A model generated the notes under the pieces. That model had not been told where the DNA came from, ran no database searches, and saw only the letters and a list, made by a program, of their open reading frames with translations. The position numbers were made by a program, and so were the translations under genes. Shown in pieces: positions 1 to 12,692 of a DNA stretch of 64,000 bases; the stretch's first letter is position 1, and each line of letters begins with the position of its first letter. The stretch comes from Himantopus leucocephalus (taxonomy: Eukaryota; Chordata; Aves; Charadriiformes; Recurvirostridae), in assembly GCA_003993805.1 (NCBI GenBank), contig RSEF01000006.1:31166453-31230452 (forward strand), given 5' to 3'.

Positions 1-3000
1 TCATTGGTTTCCAAACTCTGACCATGGTCCTGGGCAGAACTTGAAAAGGGGCTGCAGCTGTTCACAGAAGTCCCGTCAGTTGTTGCAGTGTTTTCAGTTA
101 AGAGTTTGGTGAAATATCCATGAAAAAAATGAGACCGGGTTGTGGTCCATCGTTTAAAAACTTTAGGAACTGCGTCTTCAGACTGTATGCTTAAAAGAAC
201 CTAGGTTCTTTTAATATGTTCCTGAGCTTTTAGATCTCAGCAACAAGTCTTCCCTCGCTTACCGTATCATTGACATAGCTACATATTTACTTCTATGGCA
301 GTTACAGTAAGCTGCATCTCACAGCTTTTTAAAACTTATATGCCCAGCCTTAATTAACCATCTAGGTCTTTCTGTAGTCAGTGGAGAGTCAGGAGTGGGT
401 TACTCCTCTGCCTGCTGTGCGTATCTGTCTTAGAAAGAGATCGGTCATCTTCAGAAAGTTTTAGTCAGTATAGAGTAAGCCTAGACTATTGGTAACACGT
501 AGCTGAATAAAATTTTGACATAGGTCAGATTTTTGTCTATCTGGCTCTCCCTTAAGATCAAAATTGACAATTTATTAGGCTTTTCCAAAGAGCAGCTGAA
601 AATTCCATAAGAGAAAAGAATTCTATCTAAAATAAAATTTAGCTACCTGATGTGCTCATGATGACACTAATCCCTATGGCTTTTTGTGGGCTTTTTAGCC
701 TAGTACATTTTTTTAAAGTACAGTAAAAGAAACAATGAATTTTTATTGCTGTATGTTTTTAAAAAACTTTGAACTTCTGTGAAATTCATTCTCACATGCT
801 CTTTCTTTACATGGAAAAAGGCATATAAATAGTAAGTGCTGGAGTATTTCAAAGTTCATTCCGCTCTCAATGCATTTAGCAAAAATGCAAGTTTTGCTAG
901 TTTATAGTAAAGACTTCACAGTAAATGACTTTTTGTTTTGTTACAATGGACAAGTAATGTCAGACAGCAACATATTTCAATATAACAATGAAAATGAGGC
1001 AGTGGATGACTGCTAGATACAGATGACAGAGGAACGCGTCACGCAGCTGCTCTGAAAGTTCAAAATAATTATCCTGACTGAAAATAGGTCTGGTGGTTAC
1101 CCCCTAACTTTGGTATAACACAAGCGTACTTTATTTTGGTCACAAATGAGTATGATTTATAGCATTTGATAATGGAACTTGGTTTCAGAAGCAACATTTT
1201 TGCTGATAGAGAGGAATATGAACACTCAACAAACTCTTGCTGGAAATTGAGAACAATCGCTAGAAAGAGCAGGAGAGGGACAAACTGCCTATGCAATGAA
1301 GAGGTGAGAGTATGAATTTTAGAATCAGCACGAATAGAGAATTCCCTAAATAGAAAAATGTGGGAAGACTGACTGTGATAGGTGTGGTGTTGCAATTGTG
1401 AGGGAGTTTCTTACAACTTTAAGTGATTTCGAGAAGTAAAAATAGAACAGCACTGTTTTATGAGGTTTCTATTCACAAAATTAGTTATTGTAGTTCAGTA
1501 ATACAGAATTATGATGAAAATGTATCAACTCGGGCACATAATTGTCTGTTTGCCTTTTAGTGTAATGAAGATATTGAAATAATGTTACTGGTGGAAGCGA
1601 ATGATTGAAATATAGTTTCTTAACTGTAGTTTTAAAAGTTTTTATTAATGCGTACATGGTTGTACATAAGGCCAGCCATTTGTTCAGTGAATTAAGAAGG
1701 TTTCCATCTTTTTATTTACCCATCCTTTGCAATTAAACACTTTAATTTTCTGTTTCGTAGCTAGTATTCTTAATAGTGTACCATCTCTTCCTTCAGATTT
1801 AGTAACTATCCATCCATCATCATTTCAAGTTGGCCATAAGGATTCCCTCTGAGTAAGCGTATGCTGACATCCATTGCACTAGTTTTCAGCATAATTTAAT
1901 TGTTATTATTATTAGTTATCAGAAAACAAACTGAAAAAAAAAAACCACTTCAGTCATTGATCAGGTAAAGATCATGTGATCCTCACCTAAAATAAAATAT
2001 GATAATTAGGTTGTAGCTGGGAACAAGACTGTTGTGGGTGGGTCTGGTCACGTGCTTTGTTCATATGGCTGTCTGCCATATATTGCAGTACTTTAGGTTT
2101 AGAACTTTTTTTTTTAGGTTTAGAACTTTTGCTGATCTTTAAATTGTGGATCCAAAATGCTAGACATATTTCTCAGAAATTCTGTATATGTATGAACCTT
2201 TTGCCATGTCGTTCAGTTTTAGAAACATGTATTAAGAAACTATGTGACAGGAGCCATGGGAGAATAGCCAGTGGCCAAAGTTAGAAAGCCAATGAATGTG
2301 TCCAGTTATGTATGTTCTTGCTCCCTTTCTGGGAACTCAGGTTCATTCTTCCCTCTCAGCTGAGAGATATAGCAAACTGGGATGCTCTACTGGAAAGATT
2401 TGGGGAAAGGGAGAAGCCAGCCCACAAGTAAAGTGGTTCTCTAGAATTTACTCCAGCCTGATTATTAAAATTGCTTAATAAACCCCCTTTATTGAAATAT
2501 GTTATTTAAGCAGAATTAAGGTTGCTGGGACAATTTGATTTGCCTCTTTATTAGGGCATGATGGTACAACTTTTAATAACATGGCTATATTCTACTTCCC
2601 AAGGAACTTTCCTTCTACAACACACTGAATGAATGTGTAGGAGATGAATCAGTGATAATGTAATGGAAAGATGAATGTATGTTCTTTTCCTGTTTTGCTG
2701 TAAAAGTGGAAAGAATTACAATGAATGATGGAAGCAACTGCAAAATAAGAATGATCATATGTGGTGTTATATAATTCAAAATATTATGAAAAAAAAATCA
2801 AACTCTAGGTATTTCAGATTGGCTACTCGTGATTAATGGATGTTTTTGTCCTTGGTCTCTGTTTCATTTCCTGTCCTATAAAATGGGACTAATAATGCCT
2901 GCTCATCTCACACTAATGTTGTAACAAATTCATTAACTTTTCTGAAGAACTTAGAAAATGATACTGATGAATACTATAGAAAGCCACATCAGAAATTAAT

Positions 3001-4764
3001 GCTGTCTTTAGAAAAGGTTTTGTGTAGTATGTAGTAAATGAGGCATGGGCCCAACACTGAGTACTGAATGTAGAACAAAATGTTGAATAGCTGCCCATTA
3101 AGTGAGCACTCACCCAAATATAATTCACAGGCACCCTTGATTGTAGGGGTTCATTTTACAGTCTTAATATGCCTCTTTAACATACCTTTTTGTATATAAC
3201 TTTATCACTAATTCATACTAAACAAATCCAATTTAAAAAAATATATTTTTTTAAATAATTACAAGTGTAATTATATATTCTTAGAGAGTGGTAGTGGCAC
3301 TCAAATACCAAAGTAGAATTTCAAATCCAGACTTCTGTCTGGCCTTTGTTCTTTTGGGAACACTCTGACATTCTGGAAAACACAAAGTTTTCTTTTAATA
3401 CAAAAGCTTGAATATGGGAATAGGTCTATTCCTTGTTGGATATGAGTATAAAACTCCTGTATTAAGCCATATTTACCATAGTAAGTCATGGGCCTTCATT
3501 AGAGAAAGAGAACAGTTTCTTGAAAATTAACAGCAATTCTAGGATTAAACGATTGCTTTGAAATTTATTTTCGTCATTTAATTAGATGGCTTTCTTCGCC
3601 TAATTATTGTTGTGTTCTCACATGCGCTCATTACTGACATTTTGAATTGATTTTAATGACTCCTTTTGACTGTGAAAGCAGTCAAGGGTTTTGAAAAAAT
3701 CAAAATAGAGATGTGAAAAGACTCAATAACCATAAGTCCTTGTTATATTTGACCGTTGATGATGTCAGGATGGTATTGTGGTCTTATCTCCCAACGTTCT
3801 TTTTCTACTTTATTCAATGATTTTTAATACAAAATGAAGCAGCATGCATGGGAACAGAAATTAGACTGTAGGACTCCCCTCTCCCTGCTGAGTGCCAGGG
3901 TCATTTGACTTCCTTGGGTCTCTTTCTCGCTGTGTGCAAATTGAATCTATTTTCCCAGCTGGTGTGAATCCTCCTGCCGCTTCTCCCTTGCCTACGCTAA
4001 GGTGATGGGGCACACACCCTGCTAAGCAAAAATAGGAAGAGCTGGGTTTAATACTGTCAAAAAGAAGGCAGCCCACACCGTGTTTTCCTGGTGAGAGCTC
4101 TGCAGAGAAGGCACCGCTGCAGTGATCTGGCCACTGATGTTTGTGCTGAACTCGGTAGTAGCTGTAGCGGTGCTTAGGGTGCACTGGTCTGACTCCTGGA
4201 GAAACTTTGGCTCAAAAATATACCCAGCTTGTGGATTCCAAATATTGTGTGTGGTGGGGAACTAAGATCTGAGCTGTGAGCTCTGAGTTTGTGTAGATTT
4301 CTGTGTCTTCAAGAACTTTTCCTGTGAAACTTTAGACATAAAGGTTCGGGGAGTTTATAGATTGTACTCTAGCGTGTGGCTGTTCAAATTCTGTCTGGCT
4401 GCCACTTGGGTCACCTGTATCTTATATCAGATTTGAGATGAAGGTCTGGGCTGCATATCTGAGCCAACAACACACTAGACGTTTTACAGTCATTTGTACC
4501 AGCACAAAGTAGGAAGGGATTATTGCTGCTGTAATGTCGTGGTGGTTCTGTCTCTCTTCCTTGCCCATTGGTGTAGGGAAACTCTGAACATCAGGTTTTC
4601 TATTAAAAAAAAAATAAAAAATTCAAACATATCAAGCATGAAAATGTAAACATGGACGATATTGATGGCATAAAAAAATTGAAATGCTGGATATTAAGAT
4701 TTTACTGAAACAATCCAAAATTAAGATGAAATTGTCTTATGCATATTTCCAAAACATCGGGAAT
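1..4764. other. Intronic, nothing recognised
   Basis: Part of the ATRNL1 intron upstream of exon A. It is AT-rich with short homopolymer runs and a small direct duplication of TTTAGGTTTAGAACTTTT at about 2092-2130. A patch around 3860-4190 is visibly richer in GC. I see no exon, RNA gene or recognisable repeat. Confidence 0.6.
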
Positions 4765-5160
4765 CCACTGGGGAGGCTGCAACTCGAGTCCTGTGTTCAG
4801 TTTTGGGCCCCTCACTACAAGAAAGNNNNNNNNNNNNNNNNNNNNNNNNNNNNNNNNNNNNNNNNNNNNNNNNNNNNNNNNNNNNNNNNNNNNNNNNNNN
4901 NNNNNNNNNNNNNNNNNNNNNNNNNCAGGGGAGGTTTAGGATGGATATTAGGAAATAATTCTTCACAGAAAGGGTGGTCAAGCATTGGAACAGGCTGCCC
5001 AGGGAGCTGGCAGAGTCGCCATCCCTGGAGGTATTTAAAAGGTGGGTAGGTGTGGTGCTGAGGGATGTGGTTTAGTGGTGGTTTTGGCAGTGTTAGGTTG
5101 ATGGTTGGACTCCATGATCTTAAACTTCCCTTCCAACCTAAACAATTCGATGATTCTAAT
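4765..5160 (+). mobile_element. CR1 LINE, 5'-truncated, interrupted by an assembly gap
   Basis: The left part (to 4825) matches the CR1 ORF2 segment reading roughly EYCVQFWAPHYKK. The right part (from 4926) matches the segment for the ORF2 C-terminus (HWNRLP-like, then VVLRD-V-V and a TAG stop) and the short CR1 3' UTR, ending ACAATTCGATGATTCT. It lies in sense with ATRNL1. The wording and the 3' end closely match the antisense copy at 34380-34947, so the two are probably the same subfamily. The middle is missing in the assembly. Confidence 0.93.
4826..4925. other. Assembly gap, 100 Ns
   Basis: Exactly 100 Ns, the usual placeholder for a gap of unknown size. Both flanks are CR1. Aligning the flanks by eye with the copy at 34380-34947 places the gap edges at 34851 and 34611 there, so about 239 bp of CR1 is expected. 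Confidence 0.97.
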
Positions 5161-8100
5161 ATGTAGAAGAGTATTGTTAAAAAAATGGTGTGTTTCAGAT
5201 AAATTAAATTTTTTAAAAATAAAAGAATGCAATACTTGTTCTGTAATGTCATTAACATTTTTTTGATGGTTAAGAGAAGAGTCTATGCAGTACCAAGATA
5301 GTTAACTACCTAGTCTGTTTGGAAAATCATTATAGTTAATCGACACTTTCTGAATTTAAAATGTGTTGAGAATTAAGTGTAGATTGAGGAAATAGGTTTT
5401 GAAAAAACATGGGATTCATAATCTCGATTTTTTAAAATTCTTACAGAAAAATGAAAGAGTCACCAAAATGAACCAGAGTGCATCAGTGATACTTCAAGAG
5501 AATCTAGCATTTTCTTCTATAATTCACTGAAATAATTCTATAAGTTTGTATATTAATTTTTATATGTTAATGGCCATTGATAATATTCTGATTGCTACCT
5601 CTTATGTAAGTGGTGTTGTTTGAATTTGTTTATTTTATTTTCAGACTTCACCAGATTTTGAAAGCAGTTTTAAAATCTTGTTTCTGTAGGTCAGCCAGAT
5701 CAAAATTATGTTTGCTTTTGTCAGGTGTTGCTCGTATGGCACTGTGATGATTATGTCTAGTATTTGTTCTCTTTGTGCTTTCATTGTCATCTTATGCTAC
5801 AATATAAATGCAGAGATTTTTTTTTTTTTTAGTTTCTGTATGTGATCCAAATTTCTTTCCTAATTGAAGCAATCTGTTGTATGTGTGTCTTTATAAACAG
5901 AAGCACTTATGAAAAGTCTCATGTGTGTATGTAAAGGGTAAAAATACTTATGGTGGCTTTTAAAAGGTTTAAAGTAGAAACAAAAATACATGGAGTTAAT
6001 TGTCAGGCTTCTCTGAATTCCTGATTGTAAATATACACAACAACATGTATCAACAGGATATAGTGAATGTACTTTAAGTACCTATTTCTACATGTAGCTA
6101 TTATACATTTGGCTATTTATACATTTAACTCTTCAGAACAGGTCGTACTCTTACAACTAAATTTTACTTTAAATTTTGTATTTATTTCCAGGCTAAGCTG
6201 CCTAGGCTGAATGGCACTATGAACTGAGAAATATGGTGTGATGTGCTGTGTAACTCCTCAGTTTGTTTATGTGCACTTACGATCTATTGGCATAGATTAT
6301 GTTTTAGGGTTATGTTCAGAATAGGGCTTGGCAGTGGGAAGGAAAGCTGTTCTGCCTGCTGCAGTCTATAGGAGGTGAAGCCTTCTGTAGGAGAGGGAGG
6401 TGATATTTTCCCTCAGAGCTGCTGAATACATGGGGGAAGTCTTTCCTATGGTACAGGCTGAAACAGATGGAGAGAGGGAGGAAGGAGACTGAGACAGACA
6501 GCAGCAGGATGCAATAGGTGGAGGAGAGGCTTCTTTGCAATCCCTTTTAATTTCTACTCTGACTTTGAATTTTATCTTAAATTAGTTCTACGAATTTATA
6601 TTCTAATAAAATCTAGCTTTAGAGCCTTCAAGAGATTTGGGCTGTTCGATTTAAGAATAGGTCCAGGCAAATCTTTCTCAAAGTTTTGGTGAACCAGAAG
6701 TATACTCACGATGAAAATAAACCTTTCTCCAAGCTGTAAAACTTCTTCAGCATACTTTTGCAGTCCTCAGAAAGATGGGAAGGAATGTTTGCCCAGTGTC
6801 AGCTCTTTCGTTTGCACCCAACTTCATTTGCACTGTTGAATCATATCACTGCATGAGGCAATACTCTGCACTTCATTCAAATCGTACACACTTTAGGTAT
6901 CTTCCCTGAATTAGAGTCATCTATGAAGAGATATGTATTTCTGCTTTGCAGCATCCGCTCTGTGGCCAAGATAGGTTTAATGATTTGTCCCTCTCTACTG
7001 CAGGCCTCTCTGGAATAAAAAATTCATAATTTTTGTCCATTAGTGCTAAGAAATGTGCTCCTTCTGAATAGTTTGGTGAAGATCTCTTCCCATTTTGTAG
7101 GGCTGGCTTGGCGTAAGTTAAAGGTCCTTTGGCACCTTTGAAGAGTCCTGGGTGAGTTCCATGTGTTGGCTCTCAGAACTCTTCTTGAATAACACAAGTG
7201 GAGTTGTTCAAGGCTCTTTGAGCGCTGCAGAGGAGATGATGGCTACTGTGTGGGACATATAACTATCTTTGGTACTATTAATGGAATGATTACTAATTAA
7301 TAACACCATAAAATACTTCAGGATATCCTGAGTATAAAAGGTGCTATATGTAAGCGACTGTTACTATTTTTCATGATTTACTGTTTCAACAGTATTGTAG
7401 GTAAAAATGCTTTAAAAAAAAAGTGAAAGTATTTTTTGGATTTGTTACAGATGGTAAAGTTAAGAGAAACTGCATAGTTTAACATCTTTTATCAATGTAC
7501 AGACGTTTTCTGCATTCCTTCAAAAAGAAGTTCCTATTTCTTGGCTTTTGGCAAGTAAAACATATATTTAAAAGTAAACAATCAAAAACCAGCAACAACA
7601 AACCCCAGGAAAAAAGCAGTCATATTGTTTTAAGAGTAAATGACCTTGAAATTTTTTAAACTTGCAAGCAGGAAAGCTGTCCGTTTATATATGATTGGGA
7701 GACAAGAGTCCTTTTTCTATTCCCAATTTTGCTTTATGGTGAGATCTTAGGTATGTATCACTGCTGGTGTTTGGCTGATACTCTGCATCTCTGAGAGGGC
7801 ACAGTCTTGGCTTAGAGGAAGACTATGGCATTTTTAAATGGTTGTTTTCTCTATAGTGTGAGCAAATCAACAACATCTTGTCCAGAAGGCTTGTCTATCC
7901 TGCTTCTTGCATCTTGTAGCCTTTGCAGTAGCCAGAATTTCTTTAGGGGTGCATGCTGTGGTCTAGTTCACCGTGCATTTACAATAACTCTGTTTGCAAA
8001 GATGCATGCTAAAGCAGTCGTTTGTATTTCGTGAGACCCCAAGTTGACCAGATCAGGAAATTTAGCATATCTATACATTATTTGTAGCCTTTTGACCTTG

Positions 8101-10501
8101 CTACTCATGATTATTAAAGGGTTTATTAATACCTTTAATAAGGGTCAATCTCTACTTGCCATCTTTTGCTGTCCTGCTACCTTTAAATATGTTCTGGTGC
8201 AATGATAATCTTACTGTTAAATAATTAGATATGGCACACTGTTACTAACAGAGTCAATGAGACTTTATTAATTAGATTTGCATAGTTATAGCAGTGTAGA
8301 ATAGTATTAATAAACAAATGGGGTCTCTGAAATTTAATATTTATTCATCTGTCACCTACATAAGCTTGCAAATACCTGATCAAAACTCATTATCTAAGTC
8401 ATCTAGATAAACTTATTATTCTTTGAATAATGGAACTGTAGTGGCTAATAATAGAACAAGTGGACTTTTCATCTTCAAAGGTCATGGTAATTCCTTTCAT
8501 GTAACTCCTTTATTTTCTAATTTTCTTTCCACACTCAGTGTTAAAAAACAAACAAAGAAACAGAAAACCAAACCAAAACAAAACCCCAAACCATTTTCTT
8601 TAACTGTTAAGACAATACAGTGGGCTCTGTTCATGCTTCGTTGACCAGTAAGCTTTTTTTCTCCTTCTAAGTCAGGCTTCCCATGGGATATGATAGAGTG
8701 TATTTTTTCAGATGATGTGTTGCTGCAGAAAACGTGATTGTCAGCAGTAAGCAAACTATTGAGTCCAACAGAAGGCTGACACAGCTTTTTCCTGCTTTGA
8801 CTTAATCTTTCACTCTCTTTGTATTTACTGATTTTGTTTTTATGATCACATATTTTTTTATTTGTAACACACTGTGTGTTTGGTGTTGGTAACTAGAAGA
8901 ATGTCATCAAGAGAGGGATCAAAATAGGGCTTCAAAATTATTCACTGGCATGTAGCATCAAAGATGACTTGCATCTAATCATATTTTAACATGCACAAAA
9001 TCTGAATCACGTACATTTACAAATCATCTCCTCGTTTCCTGTGACAGAGGAAAAAACATCATCTTTGGATCCCTATAGAACTGTAATGGTCAGAGTTAGA
9101 AGATTTATTCTGTTAGATCTGCATATATCTGCCCCTTTAATAGAGCATTCAAGACCCACCCTCCACGTCCACATCTGGTTCACAACTGACTGTTGCATAA
9201 GGATTATTAATCTGCTAACACGATTTACATCTCTGGGGGCTCTGCTGATTCTTGACTATCTGACTGCACTGGACATTGCCTGCTGAGATTCTTCATGGCA
9301 CCCTCTATGGATTGCAGCAACAGTCATCCCTGGTGACTCGGTCTTTTTCTTACATGATGGAGGTGCTGGAAACCTGTTTCACCCTGACAAATGCACCCCT
9401 ACCGCCCTTCCTCCTGCAGAAAAGGTCCTGTTCAGTCATTCCCAGTGCTATGATGCAACTAGGGGTTAATCTCATTCCTCCAGCTTCGGGGACACAATGG
9501 GATAGCTCAAAACTTATATCTTCCGACTTGTCCCAATCATTTTATGCTCCTTCCAGGAAGGGTTAAGTACAGTTTGGGTCATCTGAGGATGGTTCTTTCT
9601 CCCTTCTGCACCTGTGCCAACTTTGGCCATCAGGGCAGTGCCGCTAGTGTGCAGGGACAGAAGTGGCATGAACAGGAACTGCCTGGCAGACGCCATTCTT
9701 TCACAGGTTGAAAGAAAAATGTGTAGAACAGGGGTCATTTGGAAGTGAAATACAATCTTTTTGAGTCAGTACTAACCTGCCACTTGTTTCTCTTGTGTGA
9801 AAAGTTTATATCAATTGCAACTTAGAAAATCTCTTCGAATTCTGTCAAATAAGAAAGGATGTGCTTGGTGGTCACATAATTTCTATTCAAAATTCCACTG
9901 TGCCTTTGTTAGCAATCCTATTTACTATGGTATCATGCCTTCATAATAATAATTTTGCTGTAGATGCGACTTTTTTCCAAAATTCTTGAACTTAGCAATT
10001 CTAAAATTTGTTCTACTAATGTAGCTATGTAAGCCATTTATATAACACAGCAAAGCGTATGACTGTAAAACTGAAATATTTAAATGCATTTTGAACAGAA
10101 TATTTGAATAATTATTTTAGAGTAAAATTAGAGAACCGAAAACATTCTTAACAATACTTGATACTGTGTTTTGGAATAATTACTTTACAAAGAATGACGG
10201 TTTCAAGTTATGTGTAATAGCTGCTCTGACTCCATGATAGACTCTGTTTCTTAATTTAGTTATTTTTCTTAACTTTTTTTTTGTTACTGCTTCATTTAAT
10301 ATTGGGTTTTTTTATTGCTTCAAGACATTATAGTACAAATTTTTAAACGGTGAATGCACGTGAATAATCCTGACTTGTAGGTTACTCCATGGTTTTTAAA
10401 AGAAAAGTGAATGGTAAATTTTTAGGTGCTTGCATAACATATCATTAATATGTATACATTTACATCTCTTTTATTATTTTTAATTTCTGTTTTGCCCACA
10501 G
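5161..10501. other. Intronic, nothing recognised
   Basis: End of the upstream intron before exon A. It is AT-rich, with a poly-T run near 5817-5831 and an imperfect inverted repeat around 8112-8140 (TATTAAAGG against CCTTTAATA). A GC-richer patch at about 9270-9700 carries short ORFs on both strands that I cannot relate to any family. Confidence 0.55.
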
Positions 10502-10596
10502 ACAGCCTTTTAATTGATTACCAGTTTACCTTCAGCTTATTGCAAGAGGATGATCGCCATCACACTGCCATAAACTTTATAGCAAATCCAGAACAG
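10502..10596 (+). CDS. ATRNL1: ATRNL1 coding exon A (juxtamembrane ectodomain)
   Basis: This 95-bp exon follows a pyrimidine-rich acceptor ending TTGCCCACAG and precedes a good donor, CAG|GTAAGA. It starts with the last two bases of a split codon and then reads 31 full codons, beginning SLLIDYQFTFSLLQEDDRHH and ending INFIANPEQ, so it closes on a codon boundary. It has no cysteine and lies, by family layout, after the last laminin-EGF module and before the membrane span. The exon is too short to appear as a stand-alone ORF. Recognition rests on attractin-family wording and on the in-frame junction with the next exon. The paralogue ATRN is the only serious alternative. Confidence 0.9.
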
Positions 10597-11249
10597 GTAA
10601 GAAAATATTATTAACTTTAGACAAGTTTTGGAGTGTCATGATTAAGATTTCCATCGTATTTGACCATGATTAAAGGTTTCCCAAGTGCTTATAAGCTATT
10701 AGTGATATTTCAAATCTTTTTGAAAACTGAAAATTATTCCAGTGCATTCATCGAAAAAACCCTTTCTAAACGGTAGATGTACTTCAGATCAACTAATACT
10801 CAAAAAAAATTATCAGCTGGTTTATTTTATTGTTGCTCCCATGAATAACAAGTTTTAGTATTTTCCTGAGATGAATTAAAGGAGTATGCTCTTCAGTTAA
10901 GAAGTTTTTATAAGCAGATGAGAAAAGTAATGTTTGGACTGTAATTAAAATGTAGCCTTTTATCACATATTTTTTTCTTTAGTTTTATAAAGAAAATTAT
11001 TTCATTATTTTGATCACAATCTGAATAGGTAACTGGTGTAGTTACATGCTTACTTGTACCCTGTTCTTACTGAAGCAAAAGAGAGGATTGGCTTTGGCTT
11101 TGGCTCTGTATCATTACCATTTCTATTTATGTTTAAAATGAAAAAGGGAAGATGATTAAAAGGCTATATTCAGTTATGTGCAATAGAGTTATATTCAATA
11201 TATTCTGATATGTTTTGTTAACTTCAATATATTTTCTTTTTTTATGTAG
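10597..11249 (+). other. ATRNL1: ATRNL1 intron, 653 bp
   Basis: A short phase-0 intron with donor GTAAGA and acceptor TTTTTTTATGTAG after a T-rich tract. It is AT-rich. Apart from a small TTGGCTTTGGCTTTGGC stutter near 11088, I see no repeat or gene in it. Confidence 0.85.
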
Positions 11250-11328
11250 TCAAATAAAAATTTGGATATATCAATTAATGCATCAAACAACTTCAACCTC
11301 AATATTACGTGGTCTATTGGTTCTACAG
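11250..11328 (+). CDS. ATRNL1: ATRNL1 coding exon B (juxtamembrane ectodomain)
   Basis: This 79-bp exon begins on a codon boundary after TTATGTAG and reads 26 codons, SNKNLDISINASNNFNLNIT then WSIGST, plus one base (G) of a codon completed by the next exon. The donor is ACAG|GTGAGG. Two N-glycosylation sequons are visible, NAS at 11277-11285 and NIT at 11301-11309, which fits an extracellular, glycosylated segment. Phase agrees with both neighbours: 0 at entry, 1 at exit. There is no cysteine. I infer a beta-rich stalk from the alternating polar and hydrophobic pattern only; I know of no named domain here. Confidence 0.9.
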
Positions 11329-12534
11329 GTGAGGGCGAATTTTGGTATGATGACTTTTTCCCATATGATTTCATGATCCTTTAAGCTATTTTAACCTGAT
11401 TGTCTCTTTGTTGCTAATTTTGATAATAAAACTTTACCAAATGTGTACTTTTGCCATTATCATTATGCCATTATTAATTATATTATTTAAACTTCAGATG
11501 ATAATTTGCAATCTGAACAAAGCTTCATTAATATGTTAACTTTCTTTCCTATTCAATTAAAATGACTTTGGTAGAAAAAGCTTGTAGTCTATTTAAATTT
11601 TTAAAATGATAGTGTTATGAAATGCTGTGATTTTAATTAAGATAAATTGCTTCCTTAACTACTGCGGAGACTGAGATTTTATTTCTTTGTTTCAGTGTTG
11701 AAGCTAAAAATTTAATTATTAACCTTAACATTGATATCAAACAATAAAGTTCTTCTGTGTATGCTGATAAAAGGAGCTGCTTATCTATTTTTCTCCAACT
11801 TTGAACCCCATTACTCTTCTTTGTTTTGAGAAGAAGGAAGAAAAGCTTTATTTAGACAGTTTCTCTGGATTGGTTCTATTGACTTTCTGGAAACATATCC
11901 AAGGAGAAGCATGATGCTTAAAATGAAATAGTACTAAAATAAAATTTAAAGAAGGTTCAGAGTTTGTTTTACGTAAACTTATGAATTTCTTTATCAATGT
12001 AATGCTGAAGTATTTTAACATACCATAGTTAGTAAATTCTATTTATTCCTTTATTTTAACTTAGCACGATCACCCATGTATTTGCAAAAAAGGATGCATG
12101 TTTGTTAGTAGGTGTATTATTAAAGCTGAACAATTAAAACTCTACAGCAATAATGTAAGATGTAGACAAATTCGCTTACAAGCTTTATTAACCTATGAGT
12201 TTTTATTGAAATTGAATGTAAATTACTAGAGGAAAGAATATTATCTCTTTAGCTGACAACAAGAACTTTATTCTCCAATTCATGTAACTTCTATCAATTT
12301 TATAATTAATTCATAATCTTTTGAAACCAGTGTAAGAGCTTCTATGAATTCTGTGTATGTATATGAAATATACCTGGTGTGCATGTAAACCCTAATAAAG
12401 GGTTATTAAAGTTGTAGAATGAGACACCAAAAGTAATTCAACAATTTAAGTTTCTCGTGCAAATTTACTTTGGCACTTATAATGATGATTAATATTTATC
12501 ATAAATATGTATATCTACATATGGGTTCTTTTAG
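11329..12534 (+). other. ATRNL1: ATRNL1 intron, 1,206 bp
   Basis: A phase-1 intron with donor GTGAGG and acceptor GGGTTCTTTTAG. The sequence is very AT-rich, and I recognise no mobile element or coding segment in it. Confidence 0.85.
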
Positions 12535-12692
12535 CTGGAACAATATCTGGAGAAGAGATTCCTGTTGTTTCGAAGGCTAATATTAAGGAATACAGAGATA
12601 GCTTTTCCTGTGAAAAATTTAACTTTCGGAGCAATCCAAACATCACTTTCTATGTCTATGTCAGCAATTTCTCCTGGCCGATCAAAATACAG
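12535..12692 (+). CDS. ATRNL1: ATRNL1 coding exon C (juxtamembrane ectodomain)
   Basis: This 158-bp exon starts with CT, completing an Ala codon with the G of exon B. It then reads 52 codons from GTISGEEIPVVSKANIKEYR to VYVSNFSWPIKIQ, ending on a codon boundary at CAG|GTTAGT. Sequons NIT (12639-12647) and NFS (12666-12674) bring the visible total to four. The only cysteine in the four exons is at 12609-12611, in the context DSFSCEKF. By family layout this is the last extracellular exon before the membrane span. The reading frame stays open for a few codons upstream and downstream of the splice sites, but the ATRNL1 similarity stops at them. Confidence 0.92.

Noticed and set aside
4684..5258. 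ORFs of 121 and 147 codons across the N block
   Set aside because: They are open only because Ns translate as unknown residues. The flanking sequence is CR1.
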